Assembly: GCA_017400025.1 (NCBI GenBank)
Contig: JAFQAF010000199.1
Location: 1-7,065 of the forward strand
Direction of reading: 5' to 3'
DNA: 7,065 nucleotides
Source of the DNA: Oscillospiraceae bacterium
GTDB taxonomy: Bacteria > Bacillota_A > Clostridia > Oscillospirales > Ruminococcaceae
Numbering within the stretch: the stretch's first letter is position 1; each line of letters starts with the position of its first letter. Positions 1 through 6,277 of the stretch are shown here, piece after piece. The translations under genes and the position numbers were made by a program. The notes beneath the pieces were generated by a model. That model saw only the letters and a program-made list of their open reading frames with translations, ran no database searches and had not been told where the DNA came from.

Positions 1-15
1 ACAGACTATTAAACA

Positions 16-42
16 AAAGCCCGGCAGAATATGCCGGGCTTT
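16..42 (+). terminator. Intrinsic terminator of an upstream gene outside the window
   Basis: An 11-bp perfect stem (16-26 pairs with 32-42, core AGCCCGGCA/TGCCGGGCT) closes a 5-nt loop. Only a short T run follows (TTTCC), but the left arm begins in an A-rich stretch, so the hairpin may also work on the opposite strand. It lies upstream of the promoter of the first gene and so probably ends transcription arriving from the left edge. No coding sequence can be assigned to bases 1-15. Confidence 0.8.
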
Positions 43-73
43 CCTATGTATTTGTTTATATACAGTGTCAAAC

Positions 74-102
74 TTTACATCAGATAAAATTAATAGTATA
101 AT
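74..102 (+). promoter_or_regulatory. SigA-type promoter of the M42 peptidase gene
   Basis: TTTACA (74-79, 5 of 6 consensus positions) is separated by 17 bp from a perfect TATAAT (97-102). The predicted start of transcription is near 109, giving a leader of about 23 nt before the ATG at 132. This is the best promoter match in the window and suggests the peptidase is transcribed alone and constitutively. No operator-like palindrome is visible near it. Confidence 0.75.
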
Positions 103-131
103 GATAAAAAATCAGAATACAGGTGATAAAA

Positions 132-1160
132 ATGGATAAGAATTTAAAAGAATATATGCTTTTACAGCTTGAAAAGCTTCTTGCAATCCCAAGCCCTACC
201 GGCTATACAAAAGATGTAACCAATTATCTTGTAAATGAACTGCAGTCTATGGGCTACAGTCCGTTTTCACTTCATAAAGGCGGCGTAATCTGTGCCCTCA
301 ACGAAGGCGAAAATGCAGTTATGCTTGCTGCCCATGTAGATACCCTTGGCGCGATGGTAAAAACCGTAAAAGGCAACGGTGCTCTCACTGTTACAGCTCT
401 TGGCGGTCTCAATGCTGCTAATGTGGAAACAGAAACAGCCTGGGTACTGACAAGGGACGGCAGAAAATACGAAGGTACTTTCCAGCTTGAAAATGCTTCA
501 TCCCATGTAAACAGGGAAGTGAACACAGCTGTACGCAGTTTTGATTCCACTGTCGAACTTCTTCTTGATGAAAAAGTTTATTCAGCCCGGGATACAAAAG
601 CTCTTGGTATAGAAACAGGCGACTTCGTAGCTGTGAATCCGCGTTTTACAATAACAGAATCAGGTTTTATCAAAAGCCGTTTCCTTGATGACAAGGCATC
701 AGCTGCAGTGCTTCTCACTCTTGCAAAAGCAGTAAAAGAAGGCTATGTGCCCGGCAGAAAAGTGTATATCATGTTTACGGTATATGAAGAAGTTGGCCAC
801 GGCGCAGCTGCAGGTATACCTGCCGATGTAAAGGATATGATAAGTGTGGATATGGGCTGTGTAGGTGCAGGTCTCAACTGCAAGGAAACACAGGTATCCA
901 TCTGTTCAAAAGACTCATCAGGTCCATATAACTATGATGTTGTAAATGAACTGGTATCAGCTGCAAAGGCTGCAGGTGCAGACTATGCCATTGATATTTA
1001 TCCTTTCTATGGTTCTGATGTGGATGTTACACTCAAGGCAGGCTTTGATATCCGTCACGGCCTTATCGGCCCGGGCGTTTATGCCTCCCACGGCTATGAA
1101 AGAAGCCATATAGACGGTCTTGTAAATACATACAGGCTTCTTGCAGAATATCTTAAATAA
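132..1160 (+). CDS. M42-family metallo-aminopeptidase (342 aa)
   Basis: This is a predicted cytoplasmic dinuclear-metal aminopeptidase that trims N-terminal residues from peptides. M42 enzymes usually form large dodecameric (TET) shells; this family knowledge is not visible here. Counting from the ATG at 132, the expected metal and catalytic positions are present: AAHVDTLG (H68, with D70), FLDDKASAA (bridging D187), YEEVGHGA (catalytic and metal Glu 219/220), SVDMG (D240) and a C-terminal ASHGYE (H320). Length is normal for the family. The reading frame also opens at a GTG at 123, but that GTG lies inside the ribosome binding site AGGTGA (121-126), which is 5 nt before the ATG, so ATG 132 is preferred. 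No signal peptide is seen. Relatives are sometimes mislabelled 'endoglucanase' or 'cellulase M'. Substrate preference is unknown. The gene has its own promoter and terminator and no obvious link to the sugar operon. Confidence 0.93.
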   Translation: MDKNLKEYMLLQLEKLLAIPSPTGYTKDVTNYLVNELQSMGYSPFSLHKGGVICALNEGENAVMLAAHVDTLGAMVKTVKGNGALTVTALGGLNAANVETETAWVLTRDGRKYEGTFQLENASSHVNREVNTAVRSFDSTVELLLDEKVYSARDTKALGIETGDFVAVNPRFTITESGFIKSRFLDDKASAAVLLTLAKAVKEGYVPGRKVYIMFTVYEEVGHGAAAGIPADVKDMISVDMGCVGAGLNCKETQVSICSKDSSGPYNYDVVNELVSAAKAAGADYAIDIYPFYGSDVDVTLKAGFDIRHGLIGPGVYASHGYERSHIDGLVNTYRLLAEYLK

Positions 1161-1170
1161 TCTCAAAATT

Positions 1171-1195
1171 AAAGCGCCCGTATAACGGGCGCTTT
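1171..1195. terminator. Bidirectional terminator between convergent genes
   Basis: A 10-bp perfect stem (1171-1180 AAAGCGCCCG with 1186-1195 CGGGCGCTTT) closes a 5-nt loop TATAA. On the plus strand it runs into TTTTT (1193-1197); on the minus strand it is followed by TTTAATTTT. It sits 10 nt after the stop of the peptidase gene and 9 nt beyond the stop of the convergent membrane-protein gene, so one hairpin can serve both. Confidence 0.9.
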
Positions 1196-1204
1196 TTGTA
1201 TGAT

Positions 1205-1858
1205 TTACCATTCCGGGTCAGTATGTGCAAAAGCGTATGCAAGTGCGGGAACCGAAAAACCTATTGTAAGCAGAACAGGCAGGGAGCCGGGCAGAAAAAG
1301 AACCAGAAATGTTAAAAATATTCCTGATAAAATAACTGCCGCAAGAGTTTTGCCCGGTTTTCTGAATACATCTGTCACAGCCTGCTTCAGCTGTTCTTTA
1401 AGTGGTATATTATCAGTATTTTCTCTGCTGAACAGATGACAGGAAATACATCCCAGTATGATTATACCAAGCAGTGAAGCTGACGCTACAGGGACAAGCA
1501 GTAGGTTATCACCGGATTTGATAAGATAATAGAATACATCAAATATCAGTACAGCATTGAGAACAACTATAACAGACCCTGTCTTTATAGTATTTTTGAA
1601 ACTGTTTTTGAAAATCTTCATGTATCGTGCTCTGCAGTCTGAAAGATAGCCGGTCCTTACAAGTTCACAGCTGCACTGCAGAAGTGCAGTCAGAGCGCCG
1701 CCGGCGGTTAATACAGTAATAAATGGCAAAAATGGAAATGCTGTAAAAATAAAAAGGATATTCAGTTTTACCAGAGTAACAAGACCATCTGAATCGTGTA
1801 AGATTTCTCCCAGCCTTTTTACAACAGGCCCGTTGAAGGCTGATGTTTTTTTATCCAT
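1205..1858 (-). CDS. Small multi-pass membrane protein, YesL/DUF624-like (217 aa)
   Basis: This is an integral membrane protein of unknown biochemical function. Hydrophobic segments lie near residues 26-46, 49-62, 92-113, 118-141, 170-189 and 192-211, with a basic stretch at about 76-90. The order of a helix ending in FPFLPFITVLTAGGALTALL followed by a basic KIFKNSFKN segment resembles YesL/DUF624 proteins, which in Bacillota are often encoded beside CUT1 sugar importers. That family placement is from recall of the pattern and is moderate only. The frame opens further upstream at a TTG (1921), but that codon falls in the predicted -35 element; the ATG at 1858, preceded by GAAAGG (1876-1871, 12 nt spacing), is chosen. 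The gene is divergent from the sugar operon and shares its control region, suggesting a related role, but the sequence does not prove it. Confidence 0.72.
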   Translation of the reverse strand: MDKKTSAFNGPVVKRLGEILHDSDGLVTLVKLNILFIFTAFPFLPFITVLTAGGALTALLQCSCELVRTGYLSDCRARYMKIFKNSFKNTIKTGSVIVVLNAVLIFDVFYYLIKSGDNLLLVPVASASLLGIIILGCISCHLFSRENTDNIPLKEQLKQAVTDVFRKPGKTLAAVILSGIFLTFLVLFLPGSLPVLLTIGFSVPALAYAFAHTDPEW

Positions 1859-1892
1859 TTTCTTTGTTTTCCTTTCACGATGTATCCATAAT

Positions 1893-1921
1893 ACTATAAA
1901 AGAAAAATCTGAATTTTGCAA
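1893..1921 (-). promoter_or_regulatory. Promoter of the YesL/DUF624-like gene
   Basis: Read on the minus strand, TTGCAA (1921-1916) is followed after 17 bp by TATAGT (1898-1893), 4 and 5 of 6 consensus positions respectively. Transcription would start near 1886, leaving a leader of about 28 nt before the ATG at 1858. This supports the shorter start codon and shows the gene is transcribed divergently from the sugar operon. Confidence 0.55.
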
Positions 1922-2040
1922 TAGTAATTTATTAAGATAAAACTATATTTTTATGTAAAAGTATCAAAATGGTAACATTTTACAATTTTTCAATAGGTAA
2001 TTTGCACAAAAAATATTCTGCAGGAATAGCAATACAACTA

Positions 2041-2060
2041 TTTTTTCAAAAATGAAAAAA
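2041..2060. repeat. A/T-only-core inverted repeat upstream of the operon promoter
   Basis: TTTTTTCA (2041-2048) and TGAAAAAA (2053-2060) form a perfect 8-bp inverted repeat around AAAA. It ends 5 bp before the predicted -35 hexamer at 2066. It could be an activator or repressor site, or simply act as an A/T-rich UP element for RNA polymerase. A/T-rich DNA produces such repeats easily, so function is uncertain. Confidence 0.4.
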
Positions 2061-2065
2061 ATATC

Positions 2066-2094
2066 TTGAAAATGTAATAAAAAACATATAAAAT
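2066..2094 (+). promoter_or_regulatory. Predicted promoter of the sugar ABC operon
   Basis: TTGAAA (2066-2071, 4 of 6) and TAAAAT (2089-2094, 5 of 6) are spaced by 17 bp, predicting a start near 2101. An alternative -10, TATAAA at 2095-2100, has poor spacing to this -35. Poly-A and poly-T tracts just upstream could strengthen the promoter. The palindromic operator centred at about 2118 would lie near +18, a usual place for repression by a LacI-family protein. Confidence 0.55.
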
Positions 2095-2108
2095 TATAAA
2101 TGAAATAT

Positions 2109-2135
2109 TTCCGGAAACGTTTCCAGTCTCCGGAA
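2109..2135 (+). promoter_or_regulatory. Leader RNA hairpin overlapping the operator
   Basis: TTCCGGA (2109-2115) can pair with TCCGGAA (2129-2135), giving a 7-bp stem with a 13-nt loop near the 5' end of the predicted transcript. No U-run follows, so it is not a terminator. A hairpin at the 5' end can protect mRNA from decay. The same bases overlap the DNA operator, so the pairing may instead be a by-product of the protein site. Confidence 0.35.
2113..2124. promoter_or_regulatory. Palindromic operator, probably for the LacI-family regulator in this operon
   Basis: GGAAACGTTTCC is a perfect 12-bp palindrome with the central CG pair typical of LacI/GalR-family operators. It lies just downstream of the predicted promoter and 53 bp before the binding-protein start codon. 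The regulator encoded at 5247-6272 is the natural candidate ligand. The global regulator CcpA binds related cre sites, but this site departs from the usual cre pattern at three positions, so a dedicated operator is more likely. Assignment of site to protein is inference. Confidence 0.75.
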
Positions 2136-2163
2136 CAAAACGGGGAAAACCCAAAAATATATT

Positions 2164-2169
2164 AGGAGG
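2164..2169 (+). promoter_or_regulatory. Strong ribosome binding site of the solute-binding protein
   Basis: A perfect AGGAGG lies 8 nt before the ATG at 2178. It is the strongest ribosome binding site in the window and agrees with high expression of the binding protein relative to the permeases. Confidence 0.85.
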
Positions 2170-2177
2170 AAAACACT

Positions 2178-3458
2178 ATGAAAAAACTTTTAGCTCTGGT
2201 TCTTGCCGGCGTTATGGCATTCTCAATGGTTGCTTGCGGCGGCGGCGAAACAGGCGGCGAAACAGATGCAGCAGGTAAAGTTTACTATCTGAACTTCAAA
2301 CCTGAACAGGATGCACAGTGGCAGGCTCTTGCCAAAGCATACACAGAAGAAACAGGCGTTGAAGTAACAGTTGTTACAGCTGCTTCCGGCGAATACGAAA
2401 CAACTCTTATGTCTGAAATGGGCAAAGAATCCGCTCCAACACTGTTCCAGGTTAACGGTCCTGTTGGCCTTGCTAACTGGAAAGACTACTGCTATGACCT
2501 GGCAGGTTCTGACGTTTATGGTCAGCTCCTCGGCGATGACTTTGCTCTTGTAGAAGACGGCAAAGTTTACGGTCTTGCTTATGTTATCGAAACATACGGT
2601 ATCATCGCTAACACAAAACTGCTCGAAACAGCAGGCTACACAGTTGAAGATATCAAATCTTTCGCAGACCTGAAAAAAGTTGCTGAAGACATCCAGGCAA
2701 GAAAAGATGAACTGGGCTTTGCAGCATTCTCTTCCGCAGGTATGGACGGTTCTTCTGACTGGAGATTCAAAACTCACCTTGCAAACCTTCCACTGACATT
2801 TGAATATGCAACAGAAGGTATCACTCCTGGCACAATCAAAGGCACATACCTTGACAACTACAGAGATATCTGGGATCTGTACATCAACAATGCTACATGT
2901 GATCCAGCAGAACTTTCTGCAAAAACAGGTAATGACGCTGTAACAGAAATGATTGAAGGCAAAGCTGTATTCTATCAGAATGGTACATGGGCAGCTGGCG
3001 ACCTCGCAGCTATCATTGATGACCTTACAATGATTCCTCTGTACATCGGCGTTGGTGACGAAGCTAACCAGGGTCTGTGCACAGGTTCTGAAAACTACTG
3101 GTGTGTAAACGGCCAGGCAGCACAGGCTGATATCGATGCTACACTCGCATTCCTTAACTGGTGTGTAACTTCTGACACAGGTCTCAACGGCATGTGTAAA
3201 GAAATGGGCTTTGTAATTCCATTTGCAAAAGCTCTGCCAGCTGACAACAAATTTGTTCAGGAAGCTGACGCTATGATCGCTGCAGGCAAAACTCCAATAG
3301 GCTGGAACTTCCCAACAATGCCATCTGAAGAATGGAAAAACATGGTTGGTTCTGCTCTGACAACATACGCTGCAGATCAGACAGATGACAACTGGAACGT
3401 AGTAGTTAAAAACTTCGTTGACGGTTGGGCAGCTGAATATGCACTTGCTAACGGCTAA
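2178..3458 (+). CDS. Carbohydrate ABC transporter solute-binding lipoprotein (426 aa)
   Basis: This is an extracellular family-1-type sugar-binding protein that would capture a sugar or oligosaccharide and deliver it to the permeases encoded next. Residues 1-20 are a lipoprotein signal: basic MKK, hydrophobic core, then lipobox MVAC with C20 as the lipid-modified cysteine. A flexible Gly/Glu/Thr linker follows (21-33). The mature protein has the family features: a first-lobe segment with PTLFQVNG (87-94) and the C-lobe GKAVFYQNGTWAAGDL (261-276), which matches the usual 'GKAAM...G.W' region; W271, W308 and W376 are candidate sugar-stacking residues. Length is typical. MsmE/RafE-like proteins are the closest kind I recall, but the substrate cannot be named. 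Codon use is very uniform (AAA, GCT/GCA, ACA, GGC), as in highly expressed genes. Six cysteines besides C20 are present, which is many for an exported protein. Confidence 0.93.
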   Translation: MKKLLALVLAGVMAFSMVACGGGETGGETDAAGKVYYLNFKPEQDAQWQALAKAYTEETGVEVTVVTAASGEYETTLMSEMGKESAPTLFQVNGPVGLANWKDYCYDLAGSDVYGQLLGDDFALVEDGKVYGLAYVIETYGIIANTKLLETAGYTVEDIKSFADLKKVAEDIQARKDELGFAAFSSAGMDGSSDWRFKTHLANLPLTFEYATEGITPGTIKGTYLDNYRDIWDLYINNATCDPAELSAKTGNDAVTEMIEGKAVFYQNGTWAAGDLAAIIDDLTMIPLYIGVGDEANQGLCTGSENYWCVNGQAAQADIDATLAFLNWCVTSDTGLNGMCKEMGFVIPFAKALPADNKFVQEADAMIAAGKTPIGWNFPTMPSEEWKNMVGSALTTYAADQTDDNWNVVVKNFVDGWAAEYALANG

Positions 3459-3465
3459 TACAAAA

Positions 3466-3487
3466 ATTAAATAATACTATATTTAAT
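3466..3487 (+). repeat. A/T stem-loop after the binding-protein stop codon
   Basis: ATTAAATA (3466-3473) pairs perfectly with TATTTAAT (3480-3487) around a 6-nt loop, 7 nt after the stop codon. It consists only of A and T and would be weak, but stands in tandem with the stronger hairpin that follows. It may help stabilise the 3' end of a short binding-protein mRNA, or be chance in A/T-rich DNA. Confidence 0.3.
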
Positions 3488-3497
3488 ATTTGAAACG

Positions 3498-3526
3498 AAA
3501 GGCGGCAAGTTTTCTTGCCGTCTTTT
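3498..3526 (+). terminator. Intercistronic partial terminator (attenuating hairpin)
   Basis: A 12-bp stem (3498-3509 with 3514-3525, one G-U pair) closes a TTTT loop. The core is GGCGGCAAG/CTTGCCGTC. It is followed by TTTTGCATTTTT, a broken T-tract. It lies between the binding-protein gene and the first permease, with no clear new promoter after it. The expected effect is partial termination plus protection of upstream mRNA, giving many binding-protein copies per permease, as known in other sugar ABC operons. Confidence 0.75.
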
Positions 3527-3553
3527 GCATTTTTATAAACTAAGGAGCGTTTT

Positions 3554-4405
3554 ATGGAAAAAGCACTTAAAAAATACAGTCCTGTTTTTGTGCTGCCTAC
3601 GCTGCTTGCTTTTACAATAGGATTTATCATTCCTTTTATTGAGGGTTTATATCTTTCTTTCTGTAAATTCACTACAGTAAAGAATGCTCAATGGGTGGGT
3701 TTTGCCAACTATAAATATGTTCTCACAGATGAAATGTTTCTGAATTCTTTCAAATTCACTGTTTCATTTGCAGTAGTATCAATAGTACTTATAAACGTTG
3801 TGGCTCTCGGTCTTGCACTTCTGCTCACACGCAACCTGAAAGGTACAAACATTTTCCGTACAGTATTCTTTATGCCAAACCTTATAGGCGGTATTGTACT
3901 GGGTTATATCTGGCAGATTCTTATCAACTGTATTCTGTCCATTGTTGGTCAGCCTCTGCTGGCTCTCAATACACAGGCAGGCTACTGGGGTCTTATTATT
4001 CTTACAGCCTGGCAGCAGATTGGTTATATGATGATAATTTACATCGCAGGCCTGCAGAACGTGCCTGACGATCTTATTGAAGCGGCTGCTATAGACGGCG
4101 CTACACATTGGCAGACATTCTGGAAAGTAAAACTTCCTATGATTATGTCTTCCATTACAGTTTGTGTGTTCCTCACACTTACAAACTCTTTCAAACTTTT
4201 CGACCAGAACCTTGCTCTTACAGCAGGTGACCCTGGTCATCTTACTGAAATGCTGGCTCTCAACATTTACCAGACATTCTATGCACGTGCAGGTATGCAG
4301 TGGAAAGGCTACGGCCAGGCTAAAGCTGTACTGTTCTGCATTCTGGTTGTTGTGATTTCATTTATCCAGCTCAGGGCAACTCGTTCAAGGGAGGTACAGG
4401 CATAA
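3554..4405 (+). CDS. Sugar ABC transporter permease, first subunit, MsmF/MalF/UgpA-like (283 aa)
   Basis: This is one of two integral membrane subunits forming the translocation pore of the importer. Hydrophobic helices are visible at about 11-33, 66-93, 103-130, 146-166, 197-217 and 257-274, the usual six of this class. The cytoplasmic EAA loop that docks on the ATPase is clear at 175-195: IEAAAIDGATHWQTFWKVKLP, with E176, G182 and the closing L194-P195. LTRNLKGTNIFRTVFFMPNL (91-110) before it is also typical of CUT1 permeases. Its ribosome binding site AAGGAG (3542-3547) is 6 nt before the ATG. The gene starts 95 bp after the binding-protein gene, beyond a partial terminator, and its TAA stop overlaps the next ATG by one base. 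It pairs with the permease encoded next; substrate unknown. Confidence 0.93.
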   Translation: MEKALKKYSPVFVLPTLLAFTIGFIIPFIEGLYLSFCKFTTVKNAQWVGFANYKYVLTDEMFLNSFKFTVSFAVVSIVLINVVALGLALLLTRNLKGTNIFRTVFFMPNLIGGIVLGYIWQILINCILSIVGQPLLALNTQAGYWGLIILTAWQQIGYMMIIYIAGLQNVPDDLIEAAAIDGATHWQTFWKVKLPMIMSSITVCVFLTLTNSFKLFDQNLALTAGDPGHLTEMLALNIYQTFYARAGMQWKGYGQAKAVLFCILVVVISFIQLRATRSREVQA

Positions 4406-5247
4406 TGAAAAAACAGAAAAATGCTGTGGACACTGTCTGGTCCTTTATCCTTGCCGTTGCATCTGTACTTTATATGTACCCGATTGTAATGATTCTTTTC
4501 AACTCTCTCAAGCAGGAAAGAGCAATCACAACATCCGGTGCATTCCAGCTTCCTACTGCAGAAACATTTGCAGGTCTTGAAAACTATGTAAATGCCATCA
4601 ATTCAAAAGGCTTTTTACAGTCACTGGGCTACAGCTTCCTTATCACCATCACATCAGTTGGTGCCATACTGCTGTTCTGCTCAATGTGTTCATGGTTTAT
4701 CACACGCGTACATGGTTTTGTTTCATCAGGCCTTTATATGCTGTTTGCATTTTCCATGGTTGTACCTTTCCAGATGGTTATGTTTACACTTTCACAGACC
4801 GCTGACCAGCTGAAGCTGAATAAGCCATGGAATATATGGATTATATATCTGGGCTTTGGTGCAGGTCTTGCTACATTTATGTTTGCAGGTTTCATGAAAT
4901 CCATCCCTCTGGAAGTTGAAGAAGCTTCTATGATTGACGGCTGCAATCCTCTGCAGACTTATTTCCTTATTGTTCTGCCTATGCTCAAGCCTACAATGGT
5001 TTCTGTAGGTATTCTTGAAGCAATGTGGGTGTGGAATGACTATCTGCTGCCTACACTGGTTCTTGATATCAAAAAATTTAAAACAGTTCCTATGCTTATC
5101 CAGTATTTCCGTGGCAGTTACGGCCGTGTAGAAATGGGACCTATGATGGCATGCATCATGCTGACAGTTATCCCTATTGTTATTATCTACCTGCTGGGTC
5201 AGAAGCATATTATCAAAGGCGTTGCAGCTGGTGCTGTTAAAGGCTGA
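4405..5247 (+). CDS. Sugar ABC transporter permease, second subunit, MsmG/MalG/UgpE-like (280 aa)
   Basis: This is the second pore-forming subunit of the importer. Helices are seen at about 11-33, 75-99, 108-131, 143-165, 194-213 and 247-264. The EAA loop lies at 172-192: EEASMIDGCNPLQTYFLIVLP, with A174, G179 and L191-P192. WNDYLLPTLVL (210-220) after it is a strong mark of the MalG/MsmG-type subunit. A ribosome binding site GGGAGG (4389-4394) sits inside the end of the first permease gene, 10 nt before the ATG; the TAATG overlap indicates coupled translation, which suits the 1:1 assembly of the two permeases. The stop TGA overlaps the regulator's ATG by one base. The substrate cannot be told from the sequence. 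Confidence 0.93.
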   Translation: MKKQKNAVDTVWSFILAVASVLYMYPIVMILFNSLKQERAITTSGAFQLPTAETFAGLENYVNAINSKGFLQSLGYSFLITITSVGAILLFCSMCSWFITRVHGFVSSGLYMLFAFSMVVPFQMVMFTLSQTADQLKLNKPWNIWIIYLGFGAGLATFMFAGFMKSIPLEVEEASMIDGCNPLQTYFLIVLPMLKPTMVSVGILEAMWVWNDYLLPTLVLDIKKFKTVPMLIQYFRGSYGRVEMGPMMACIMLTVIPIVIIYLLGQKHIIKGVAAGAVKG

Positions 5248-6272
5248 TGTCCATCACTATAAAGGATATTGCCAGAGAATCCGGCTATGCAGTGGGAACT
5301 GTCTCCCGTGTACTTAACAATCAGCCGGATGTATCGGAAACAGCAAGGCAAAAAATTATGGAAGTGGTGAACAGACATCACTTTAAACTTAACAGTAATG
5401 CAAAACATCTTAAGCAACAGGCCAGCAATGCCATTGCTGTAATTGTAAAAGGTTCACAAAACATGCTTTTTGCATCTATCCTTGGTCAGTTACAGGGTGA
5501 AATAGGCAAAAAAGGCTATGATTGTCTTATATATTATATAAATGAAATTGAAAATGAAATGGAAACAGCTCTTCAGGTAATAAAGGAGAGACGCCCGGTA
5601 GGTATAATGTTCCTGGGCAGTAACCATCAGTTTTTCCGCAGGCAGTTTGAAAATGTAAAAATTCCTTGTATTTTTGTTACAAACTCCGCAAAGGAACTGA
5701 ATTTTGAAAACCTGTCCAGCGTAACAACAGATGACTGCGATGCAGGCTATGCAGCTGTAAAACATCTTATTGAACAGGGGCACAGAAATATAGGTATCCT
5801 TGGCGGTTACATTGAGGAATCACGCACCGCTGCCGAACGTTACAAAGGCTGCAAAAAAGCTTTTGAAGAATACGGCATTAACTTTGATTTTTACAGAAAC
5901 TATGAAAGCACAATGTTTTCTGTGGAATACGGTTATGCGGCGGCGAAAAAACTGCTGCAGAGAGCAAATGATATCACTGCACTTTTTGCAATGTCAGATG
6001 TTATGGCTATAGGCGCTATGAGAGCTATTACAGATATGGGGATGAAAGTCCCTCAGGATATATCCCTTGTAGGCTTTGACGGTATAGACCTTTCAGACTA
6101 TCTTGTGCCAAAACTCACTACGATAAGGCAGAGCAGGGAACAGATTGCAACCAGAAGCGTTGAAATACTGACTGATATTATCGACAACAAAAAAGAAGCG
6201 GTCTATGAAGTTGTTCCATTTCAGATAAAAAAAGGTGAAAGCACCAGAAAACTCTCTTTGGAGGATAAATAA
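5247..6272 (+). CDS. LacI/GalR-family transcriptional regulator (341 aa)
   Basis: This is a DNA-binding regulator, probably a sugar-responsive repressor of this operon. The N-terminal helix-turn-helix is clear at 4-24: [21 protein letters not shown], with recognition positions V16, G17 and T18. The hinge helix NAKHLKQQ (51-58) keeps A52 and L55, the leucine that in relatives inserts at the central CpG of the operator. The periplasmic-binding-like effector domain follows from about 62, with D162/D163, the [10 protein letters not shown] segment (R193, R198), [12 protein letters not shown] (248-259) and [12 protein letters not shown] (275-286, D278). Length is typical. It starts on the last base of the second permease stop (TGATG). 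The only ribosome-binding-like bases, AAAGG (5239-5243), are 3 nt from the ATG, so it probably relies on translational coupling. Being inside the operon it would regulate itself. Effector sugar unknown. Confidence 0.93.
   Translation: MSITIKDIARESGYAVGTVSRVLNNQPDVSETARQKIMEVVNRHHFKLNSNAKHLKQQASNAIAVIVKGSQNMLFASILGQLQGEIGKKGYDCLIYYINEIENEMETALQVIKERRPVGIMFLGSNHQFFRRQFENVKIPCIFVTNSAKELNFENLSSVTTDDCDAGYAAVKHLIEQGHRNIGILGGYIEESRTAAERYKGCKKAFEEYGINFDFYRNYESTMFSVEYGYAAAKKLLQRANDITALFAMSDVMAIGAMRAITDMGMKVPQDISLVGFDGIDLSDYLVPKLTTIRQSREQIATRSVEILTDIIDNKKEAVYEVVPFQIKKGESTRKLSLEDK
6260..6264 (+). promoter_or_regulatory. Widely spaced ribosome binding site of the ATPase gene
   Basis: GGAGG lies in the last codons of the regulator gene, 13 nt before the ATG at 6278, a wider gap than at the other genes here. 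No in-frame start is closer: the codons between are AAA, AAT and ATA, preceded by a stop. The spacing may lower translation of the ATPase. Confidence 0.5.
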
Positions 6273-6277
6273 ATAAA

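Noticed and set aside
132..1160. Endoglucanase/cellulase function for the first gene
   Set aside because: M42 proteins have been mislabelled this way; the metal-binding His, Asp and Glu positions fit an aminopeptidase and no glycosidase fold is apparent.
1200..1439. Plus-strand open frame of 79 codons opposite the membrane-protein gene
   Set aside because: It lies wholly antisense to a gene with coherent membrane helices, starts inside the terminator tail, has no ribosome binding site and no recognisable motif.
1859..1921. 21-residue N-terminal extension of the membrane protein from a TTG start at 1921
   Set aside because: The extension reads through the predicted -35 and -10 elements, begins with a rare start codon without a ribosome binding site, and has a composition (HRERKTKK) unlike a family N-terminus. 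ATG 1858 has GAAAGG upstream.
2113..2124. CcpA catabolite-repression (cre) site
   Set aside because: The central AACG is shared, but three positions differ from the usual cre pattern and the site is a perfect palindrome near a cognate LacI-type gene. CcpA cannot be fully excluded.
3525..3539. Possible promoter TTGCAT...TATAAA before the first permease
   Set aside because: The two elements are only 3 bp apart, so they cannot form a sigma-70-type promoter; read-through from upstream is the simpler explanation.
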